From CAYFNF01 sp964344485 (lineage in GTDB: Bacteria > Patescibacteriota > Patescibacteriia > UBA9570 > XYC2-FULL-38-9), in the NCBI GenBank assembly GCA_964344485.1, contig CAYFNF010000021.1:1-5486 (forward strand): a stretch of 5,486 bases of DNA. The letters run 5' to 3'. The position numbers and the translations under genes are program-made. The notes below the pieces were generated by a model. The model was not told the origin of the DNA and did not search any database. It saw nothing but the letters and a program-made list of their open reading frames with translations. Below are positions 1 to 4,058 of the stretch, piece by piece; position 1 is the stretch's first letter, and each line of letters opens with the position of its first letter.

Positions 1-831
1 CACCGGCACGAAGCCTTTTGCGTCGCCGAGGCCGGGTGAGTCCTTCACCGCCTTGACCCCCTGGAACGGCGGAATCAGGATGGAATAGTTGAAGGGCAAC
101 ACCCCGTTGTCCCGGGTATGGATCTCACCGGGGGTGACCTTCTCCACCACGTTGTCGGTCAGGAATTCGATGCCTTGGCGGCGGTAGAATTTTTCGATCA
201 TGGGCCGGGCGATTCCGAAGCCGTTGATGCCGAAATGGGTCAGGAAGGGTTCGGCGGTGATGAAGGTGAGCGGTGCCCGGTCCCGCACCCCGGCCTTGCG
301 GAGCGCCCGGTTGAGGTTGAGGACGATTTCATAGGAGGCCCCGAAGCAGCTTGCCCCCTGTACCGCGCCCACCACCACCGGGCCGGGGTCCTTGAGAAAT
401 TCCTTCCACGCTTCTGCGGCCTTTTCGGCGTGAGGCAGGGTGCAGGCCGAATGGGTGTAACCGCCTTCCGGCCCCAGGCCGGGCACCGCCTCCCACACCA
501 TGCGCGGTCCGGTGCAGATGACCAGATAGTCGTATTCGACCATCCCCGCCTGGATATGCACCGCGTTTTTCTCCGGGTCGATCCGTTCCGCCCCCGCATG
601 GATGAAACGGATGCCGTGGGGCGTGAAGGTGGATTCCAGATCGAAGCTGATCTTATCCCCGGTCCGCCAGCCGGGAACCAGCCAGATCAATGAAGGAATG
701 AAGACCAGCCGCCGCGTATTGGAGACCACCGTGATCTCGGCTGAGTCCCCCAGCTTGTGTTTCAACTCGAAAGCCGCCGTGAGTCCGGCAAAGCTGCCGC
801 CCAATATGACGATCCTGTTCTTGGTCTTCAT
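1..831 (-). CDS. sqr: Sulfide:quinone oxidoreductase-like FAD flavoprotein, 3'-truncated by window edge
   Basis: 277 N-terminal residues are visible; the C-terminus lies beyond base 1. Members of this family oxidise sulfide to polysulfide or persulfide at the membrane surface and pass electrons through FAD to quinone. Seen: an N-terminal FAD-binding beta-alpha-beta motif (ILGGSFAGL, residues 9-17), a second nucleotide-fold strand YDYLVICTGP (100-109), SACTLPHAE with C130, and GASCFGASYE with C162. C130 and C162 match the positions of the conserved cysteines in Acidithiobacillus-type SQR (SICTVDHAE and GASCFGPAYE, as I remember that protein). The third redox cysteine would fall outside the window. 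The ATG at 831 is preceded by AGGGGAACGAAAG, a moderate ribosome-binding site. The gene follows the SHOCT gene by 49 bp on the same strand, so it is probably co-transcribed with the metal-handling genes. Alternatives are a flavocytochrome c sulfide dehydrogenase flavoprotein subunit or an NDH-2-like enzyme, but the cysteine contexts favour SQR. Confidence 0.87.
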   Translation of the reverse strand, partial: MKTKNRIVILGGSFAGLTAAFELKHKLGDSAEITVVSNTRRLVFIPSLIWLVPGWRTGDKISFDLESTFTPHGIRFIHAGAERIDPEKNAVHIQAGMVEYDYLVICTGPRMVWEAVPGLGPEGGYTHSACTLPHAEKAAEAWKEFLKDPGPVVVGAVQGASCFGASYEIVLNLNRALRKAGVRDRAPLTFITAEPFLTHFGINGFGIARPMIEKFYRRQGIEFLTDNVVEKVTPGEIHTRDNGVLPFNYSILIPPFQGVKAVKDSPGLGDAKGFVPV

Positions 832-880
832 CTTTCGTTCCCCTGTGAACCTGTGACGACCTGATTGCGATCCCTGTCCC

Positions 881-1123
881 TCAATCGGCCAGGAGGTCGG
901 TCCGGCGGCGCTGGAACTCCTCCCGGTCGATGTCGCCCCGGGCATAGCTCTCCTTCAAAAGATCCAGGGCCGACTTGCCGTTGCCGCCGGACCGCCCGTC
1001 CCCGAACAGGCCCTTGCCCGCCCAGGCGATGAGCAGAATGGGCAGCAGCCAGACCAGGACCATCCAGAAACCGCCGAACAACCCGTGTCCCCAACCGAAT
1101 CCTGTCCCGAATTCACCCATCAT
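881..1123 (-). CDS. Small membrane protein with C-terminal SHOCT domain
   Basis: 80 residues. A Gly/aromatic-rich N-terminus (residues 1-17, with FGWGHG) precedes one hydrophobic helix (about 18-37, WMVLVWLLPILLIAW). A Gly-rich linker (about 41-49) follows, then a short C-terminal amphipathic segment, LLKESYARGDIDREEFQRRR (55-74), which is a typical SHOCT domain. SHOCT domains are thought to mediate oligomerisation or membrane association; no catalytic function is known. The start at 1123 is chosen because GAGGAG sits 7 bp upstream; the ATG at 1120 is the only close alternative. The gene lies between the DUF2231 and SQR genes with gaps of 45 and 49 bp and no terminator. Small SHOCT proteins with this layout are commonly found beside copper-resistance genes in proteobacteria, which agrees with the neighbours here. 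Its role in this operon is unknown. Confidence 0.85.
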   Translation of the reverse strand: MMGEFGTGFGWGHGLFGGFWMVLVWLLPILLIAWAGKGLFGDGRSGGNGKSALDLLKESYARGDIDREEFQRRRTDLLAD

Positions 1124-1168
1124 GGCCTTTCTCCTCGTCTGTCTCCGTATCGTGACGGGTCACCGGCT

Positions 1169-1786
1169 TCAATGCGTGTGACCATCCGCATCGTGGTGGT
1201 CAACCGGCGGTTCATGGGGCTGAAGGCGTCCCTCCATTCCGGCGTTGGCGTTGTCATGGTGATCGTCGGCCTCCATCCGCCCCGCCGGGACCGTATTCGT
1301 CACCCGTCCTGCCTGCGCAGGGACGTGAAACGCCCTGGGGTCAACGCCCGTTCCATAGCGGTAGACCAGCTGCCCGCCCTTGTCCGCGCCGTAGGCCATG
1401 ACCCCGGTCAGCGCCACCAGGGCCACCAGCAGTCCCTGGCGCATGGAGCCGTTGCGGAAACGCGGGAACAGGGCCAGGGCAATGGCGGTCAGCGCCAGCC
1501 CCACTGTCATACTGATCATGATGTTGCGGTGAACGTGGACCAGATCATGACCGGGGGCGTCGTGCCCAAGATGTTCCGCCGCCAGATGTCCGGCCCCCAC
1601 CGCCGCGATGGCGGCCACCGCCCCCAGGTAGACCATCCATTCGGCGAAGAGCTTCACCCGCTCGTTCCGGGTGAAAAATCGGATCGCCTCGAACAGCAGG
1701 GCGGTCAGCACGTAGGTGATGGGCAGATGCACTACCATAGGGTGCAACAGGGCCAGATTTTCGATTCCCGCAAACATCTCATTCAT
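1169..1786 (-). CDS. DUF2231-family four-helix membrane protein with His-rich tail
   Basis: 205 residues from the ATG at 1786, which has AGGGA 9 bp upstream. An in-frame TTG at 1807 would add 7 residues but lacks a good ribosome-binding site. Four hydrophobic helices are visible at about 14-38, 48-70, 88-108 and 117-133. The first begins with LLHPMVVHLPI (13-23), the HP..VH.P signature I associate with DUF2231. Further histidines (H67, H72, H75, H80, H84, H86) cluster in and around the loop between helices 2 and 3 and could bind haem or metal. The last 35 residues are polar and very rich in His and Asp (DDHHDNAN, VDHHDADGHTH), a likely metal-binding tail. The family has no firmly assigned biochemical function. 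It sits mid-operon, 28 bp after the coiled-coil gene. A role in membrane metal or redox handling is inferred from context only. Confidence 0.85.
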   Translation of the reverse strand: MNEMFAGIENLALLHPMVVHLPITYVLTALLFEAIRFFTRNERVKLFAEWMVYLGAVAAIAAVGAGHLAAEHLGHDAPGHDLVHVHRNIMISMTVGLALTAIALALFPRFRNGSMRQGLLVALVALTGVMAYGADKGGQLVYRYGTGVDPRAFHVPAQAGRVTNTVPAGRMEADDHHDNANAGMEGRLQPHEPPVDHHDADGHTH

Positions 1787-1814
1787 CACATCATTTCCCT
1801 GACTCAAGTTTTCG

Positions 1815-1976
1815 TCATTCTCCGATGGGTTCTGCCTTCGACGTTTTCCGCAACAGGGCCGCCACCCGGTCGGAAAGCTGCTGGAGCTGGTCGGTGGTCG
1901 TCTTCTCGAAACGGGTGAAGCGTTTTTCCAGGCTCTTCAATCGTTCCTTGGTGGTTGGCGCTTTCTTTTTGGCCAT
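1815..1976 (-). CDS. Small Lys/Glu-rich coiled-coil protein, unknown function
   Basis: 53 residues, not assigned to a named family. A basic N-terminus (MAKKKAPTTKERL) leads into a long amphipathic helix (about residues 9-43) with heptad-like hydrophobic spacing through LKSLEKRF and DQLQQLSDRVAALL, so a dimeric or oligomeric coiled coil is likely. No signal peptide, membrane segment, Cys or His is present, so it is probably cytoplasmic and not itself a metal binder. The start at 1976 is supported by GAAGGA 7 bp upstream. An alternative ATG at 2015 overlaps the stop of the HMA gene (ATGA) and would add 13 residues (MTTFYFNDGKDKR); its SD-like GGGAG lies too close to the start, but translational coupling could compensate. 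The gene lies between the HMA and DUF2231 genes in a tight operon. Confidence 0.72.
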   Translation of the reverse strand: MAKKKAPTTKERLKSLEKRFTRFEKTTTDQLQQLSDRVAALLRKTSKAEPIGE

Positions 1977-2011
1977 GCGTTTGTCCTTCCCATCGTTGAA
2001 GTAAAAGGTCG

Positions 2012-2353
2012 TCATGCTCCCACCGGGGGCTTGGAGCAGCAGTGGCCGACGTGTTTGAGATTGTCCGCCTCGTTCTGCTCGGTGAAGTGGAGCCAGTCCC
2101 GCTTCTTGCGGTGGAGGAAGTCGGGATCGGGCGGGTACCCGATCTCGGCCAGCAGCTTCTCCACCTCCTGGACCCGCACCTTGTGGAGGTCATAGGTGAC
2201 GGCGACCACGTTTTTCCGCCAGTCGGGGTTGACCGCCTGGACGCCATCCAAAGCCTTCAAGGCGTCTGCGATGATGGCGTTGCACTCCGGGCAGACCATC
2301 TCGGTGACTTTCAGGGTGCGGGTCACGGGGTGGGTGTCATGGGTCGTCGTCAT
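2012..2353 (-). CDS. Heavy-metal-associated (HMA) domain protein with CPEC site and His/Cys tail
   Basis: 113 residues, no signal peptide, so probably a cytoplasmic soft-metal chaperone or sensor-like protein. The HMA fold spans about residues 12-74: strand TLKVTEM, a metal-binding loop VCPEC (C21, C24), helix IIADALKALDGV, strand and turn VNPDWRKNVVAVTYD, helix EVEKLLAEIGY. The CxxC site is CPEC, not the GMTCxxC typical of CopZ, MerP and ATPase domains, so the preferred metal cannot be assigned with confidence. A 39-residue extension beyond the fold is basic and ends in HVGHCC (101-106), a second potential ligand cluster. The ATG at 2353 has AGGAG 7 bp upstream. The reading frame stays open upstream of this ATG, but that stretch is antisense-like shadow over the neighbouring secreted-protein gene and is not used. 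It follows that gene by 44 bp and ends at the ATGA that could couple to the next gene. Confidence 0.88.
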   Translation of the reverse strand: MTTTHDTHPVTRTLKVTEMVCPECNAIIADALKALDGVQAVNPDWRKNVVAVTYDLHKVRVQEVEKLLAEIGYPPDPDFLHRKKRDWLHFTEQNEADNLKHVGHCCSKPPVGA

Positions 2354-2397
2354 GTCGTTTCTCCTGATCCGGCTGGCATTGCGAAAAAGCCGAAACC

Positions 2398-2997
2398 CTA
2401 CCCGTGGCAGGGCCAGGACAGCTGATCGGCCACGGCGCGTTGTTTGGCGCCCAGTTGGGCGTGAAGGGTCCTGTACGCCTCGAAGACCGCCTTGTTCTGC
2501 CCGAGCATGGTCTCCATGGCGGTCAGATGTTGCCCGGTCCGCTCCAACGGGTTTTGCGCCACGCTGCCGTGCATGGTGTTGTGCACGTCGGTGTGGGTGC
2601 TGATCTGCGTCTTGACCGCCTGGGCGTAGGCGTTCCAGGCCGTTTCCTGGTCGGTGGCGATGCCCAACCGCGCCTTGAGGTCGGCGAGGTAACGGTCCAC
2701 CGCCACGGTGTCGGTGGTGAGCTTGGAGAAGCCCATGTGGCCGCCCATCATGCCCGGTCCCATGCCCTGGTAGCCGGTCTGACCACCCATCATGCCCGGC
2801 CCCATGCCCTGGTAGCCCATGGCGCCCGGCTGGCAGCCCATCATCGTGGTTTGATTGGTGTTCCAACCGGGCTGACCGCCCATCATGCCGCCGCCCATCA
2901 TCCCCTGGGCGAACCCGTCCGCCACTGTGTACAACCCGACGGCCAATCCCACCGCCGCAGCCAGACCCAGCAACCCTTTTTTCGATGCCCCGTTCAT
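2398..2997 (-). CDS. Secreted Met/Gly-rich Spy/CpxP (LTXXQ)-like periplasmic protein
   Basis: 199 residues. A signal peptide is clear: basic KK at 6-7, a hydrophobic core to about 25, and a likely cleavage after DGFA (A30). The mature N-terminus (31-90) is rich in Met and Gly (QGMMGGGMMGG) and contains two tandem copies of a 14-residue unit with core GYQGMGPGMMGG (61-74 and 75-88); such Met clusters bind Cu(I) or Ag(I) in known periplasmic proteins. The helical C-terminal part (about 97-195) has VDRYLADLKARLGIATDQETAW, split here as VDRYLADLKARLG and IATDQETAW, which resembles the LTXXQ-motif region of Spy/CpxP chaperones with a degenerate motif (IATDQ). Only two cysteines occur, C55 and C197 (in the C-terminal WPCHG), which could form a disulfide or a metal site. 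The ATG at 2997 has AGGAG 6 bp upstream. It is the first gene of the leftward operon, directly divergent from the two-component system that probably controls it. Confidence 0.85.
   Translation of the reverse strand: MNGASKKGLLGLAAAVGLAVGLYTVADGFAQGMMGGGMMGGQPGWNTNQTTMMGCQPGAMGYQGMGPGMMGGQTGYQGMGPGMMGGHMGFSKLTTDTVAVDRYLADLKARLGIATDQETAWNAYAQAVKTQISTHTDVHNTMHGSVAQNPLERTGQHLTAMETMLGQNKAVFEAYRTLHAQLGAKQRAVADQLSWPCHG
2734..2817 (-). repeat. 42-bp tandem repeat encoding a Met/Gly-rich 14-residue unit, two copies
   Basis: Two adjacent in-frame 42-bp units encode GYQGMGPGMMGGQT and GYQGMGPGMMGGHM. Within them a 35-bp stretch (2741-2775 and 2783-2817) is nearly identical, differing at two bases, which shows a recent duplication rather than convergent codon choice. 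Flanking residues (GAMGYQ before, GGHMGF after) look like degenerate remnants. Copy number may vary between strains. Confidence 0.9.
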
Positions 2998-3130
2998 GAT
3001 CGTCTCCTGTTTCCCTATAATGGCCGGTGAGTGGACCGGTCGCCGCGCTCTTGTTTTCTTGGATTTTAGTTTGTCTGTAAATCTCCGTATTTCAAACAAC
3101 TTTATTGTAAGAAAGTCGCGACCGTCTTTG

Positions 3131-3160
3131 CTGTTTGTCGTAACTTGTTGGACAAAACAG
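3131..3160. promoter_or_regulatory. Inverted repeat, possible operator
   Basis: CTGTTTGTC (3131-3139) and GACAAAACAG (3151-3160) are inverted copies separated by 11 bp. The inner six bases (TTTGTC/GACAAA) pair perfectly and the outer CTG/CAG pair after a one-base bulge. It lies about 135-165 bp upstream of the secreted-protein gene. It could be a regulator site or a 5'-leader hairpin of the leftward transcript; the function is not established. Confidence 0.4.
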
Positions 3161-3167
3161 TGTCGAG

Positions 3168-3184
3168 TTGCAGTCAAACTGCAA
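3168..3184. promoter_or_regulatory. Perfect 7-bp inverted repeat, possible operator
   Basis: TTGCAGT (3168-3174), spacer CAA, ACTGCAA (3178-3184). The arms are a perfect match. The site sits in the middle of the divergent region, between both genes, and partly overlaps a weak copy of the 11-bp direct-repeat motif (3165-3175). Dyad symmetry of this size suits a dimeric DNA-binding protein, but no such protein other than the response regulator is seen in the window. Confidence 0.4.
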
Positions 3185-3223
3185 TTGGTCGATTCAGTCG
3201 CATTTCTTTTTATTTGAACGTCT

Positions 3224-3245
3224 CAGTCACAATTGAGTCGCAATT
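3224..3245 (+). promoter_or_regulatory. 11-bp tandem direct repeat, candidate response-regulator operator
   Basis: CAGTCACAATT (3224-3234) is followed immediately by GAGTCGCAATT (3235-3245), with 9 of 11 positions identical. A third related copy, CAGTCGCATTT, lies at 3195-3205. OmpR/PhoB-family regulators typically bind as head-to-tail dimers to direct half-sites repeated every 10-11 bp, so this is a good candidate operator for the adjacent regulator. It overlaps the putative -35 element of the regulator gene, as in PhoB-type activation or autoregulation. Confidence 0.5.
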
Positions 3246-3261
3246 TCGTATTTGCTTTATT
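3233..3261 (+). promoter_or_regulatory. Weak sigma70-like promoter for the two-component genes
   Basis: TTGAGT (3233-3238) and TTTATT (3256-3261) are each 4/6 matches to the -35 and -10 consensus with a 17-bp spacer, placed about 65 bp upstream of the regulator start. The weak match, together with the overlapping tandem repeat, suggests control by an activator. The assignment rests only on consensus similarity. Confidence 0.35.
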
Positions 3262-3326
3262 GTCGCGAGGCGTGTTCCCTGTTGATGAACGCAAAGGCTG
3301 GTTGAATCCTGTCGGGAGGTCGCGAG

Positions 3327-4058
3327 ATGCCGGAAGCGGATTGGGTTTTGGTGGTGGAGGACGATGAGGAAACGCGGGGACTGCTCCGGGAGTACCTGGA
3401 GGAGAACGGTTGCCTAGTGCGGGCCGTGGCCGACGGCGAGGCCATGTGGGCGGCGCTTTCGGCTGACGACGGGGTGGATATCATCGTCCTGGACCTGATG
3501 CTGCCCGGCGAAAGCGGCTTGTCCCTGTGCAAACGGTTGAGCCTGGACCCAAAGACCTCAGACATCCCGGTCATCATGCTCACCGCCCGCCGCAGCGAGA
3601 CCGACCGTATCGTCGGCCTGGAGATGGGGGCCGACGATTACCTTGGCAAGCCTTTCAGTCCCAGGGAACTCTTGGCCCGCATCCAGAGCGTCCTGCGCCG
3701 CTCACGCGCCATGCCGCGCAGCGATCGGCCCAGGGAGGTTCGGGAATACCGATTTTCGGGCTGGGCGCTGGAGGTGAAGGCCCAGCAGTTGACCTCCCCG
3801 GACGGGGTGGATGTGGCGCTGACCACCGGCGAATTCATCATGCTCATGGCGTTTTTGAAGAACCCCAACGAGGTCCTGAACCGGGACCGGATCATGGAGG
3901 CGTACCGGAGCCGGGAGTCCTCCATCTTCGAGCGCAGCATCGATGTGCAGGTGGGACGGGTGCGGCGGCGGCTGCGGGATGATCCCAAAGACCCGAAGAT
4001 CATCAAGACGGTCTGGGGCAAGGGTTACATTCTGGTGGGCGAGGTGGAGGAACGATGA
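3327..4058 (+). CDS. OmpR/PhoB-family two-component response regulator (CusR/CopR-like by context)
   Basis: 243 residues, full length for the family. The receiver domain (about 5-125) has the acidic pocket E11-D12-D13, the phosphoacceptor D56 in IIVLDLMLPG, T86 in IMLTAR and K108 in GKPF, so it should be phosphorylatable. The C-terminal winged-helix DNA-binding domain (about 141-239) has LTTGEFIMLMAFLKNPNEVL, split as LTTGEFIMLM and AFLKNPNEVL, then the recognition-helix region SIDVQVGRVRRRL and the wing WGKGYILVG. The ATG at 3327 has GGAGGT 6 bp upstream. The stop overlaps the kinase start by ATGA, implying coupled translation. Family membership is certain; assignment to metal control is inferred from the divergent operon and from the kinase sensor composition. 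Sequence alone does not separate CusR/CopR from other OmpR-type regulators such as those of envelope stress. Confidence 0.95.
   Translation: MPEADWVLVVEDDEETRGLLREYLEENGCLVRAVADGEAMWAALSADDGVDIIVLDLMLPGESGLSLCKRLSLDPKTSDIPVIMLTARRSETDRIVGLEMGADDYLGKPFSPRELLARIQSVLRRSRAMPRSDRPREVREYRFSGWALEVKAQQLTSPDGVDVALTTGEFIMLMAFLKNPNEVLNRDRIMEAYRSRESSIFERSIDVQVGRVRRRLRDDPKDPKIIKTVWGKGYILVGEVEER

Larger units (their letters stand above)
2998..3326. promoter_or_regulatory. AT-rich divergent intergenic control region
   Basis: 329 bp without a credible gene separates the leftward metal operon from the rightward two-component genes. The middle (about 3045-3260) is conspicuously AT-rich compared with the coding DNA on both sides. 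It holds an 11-bp tandem direct repeat, two inverted repeats, extra single copies of the repeat motif at 3195-3205 and (weaker) 3165-3175, and ribosome-binding sites at both ends. For the leftward operon I see -10-like hexamers (TACAAT at 3109-3104, TAAAAT at 3068-3063) but no convincing -35 at normal spacing, consistent with an activator-dependent promoter. Confidence 0.75.

Noticed and set aside
118..693. 191-residue + strand frame opposite the SQR gene
   Set aside because: The minus strand encodes a continuous SQR with FAD motif and conserved cysteines; the + frame has no recognisable features.
832..880. Possible promoter or terminator between the SHOCT and SQR genes
   Set aside because: No stable hairpin, T-run or recognisable -35/-10 pair is visible in these 49 bp, so read-through is more likely.
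1152..1163. Small inverted repeat GTGAC-GG-GTCAC between the DUF2231 and SHOCT genes
   Set aside because: Five-base arms with a two-base loop and no T-run on the leftward transcript; too weak for a terminator.
1085..1918. 277-residue open frame on the + strand across the SHOCT, DUF2231 and coiled-coil genes
   Set aside because: It runs antisense across three well-supported genes, has no recognisable fold and shows the low-complexity composition of a shadow frame.
2354..2866. Upstream extension of the HMA protein frame over the secreted-protein gene
   Set aside because: It is the out-of-frame reading of the Met/Gly repeats; a strong AGGAG site places the HMA start at 2353.
3016..3021. Perfect TATAAT on the + strand
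   Set aside because: No -35 is found at 16-18 bp upstream, it is about 305 bp from the regulator gene and adjacent to the start of a gene read the other way, so it is probably fortuitous.
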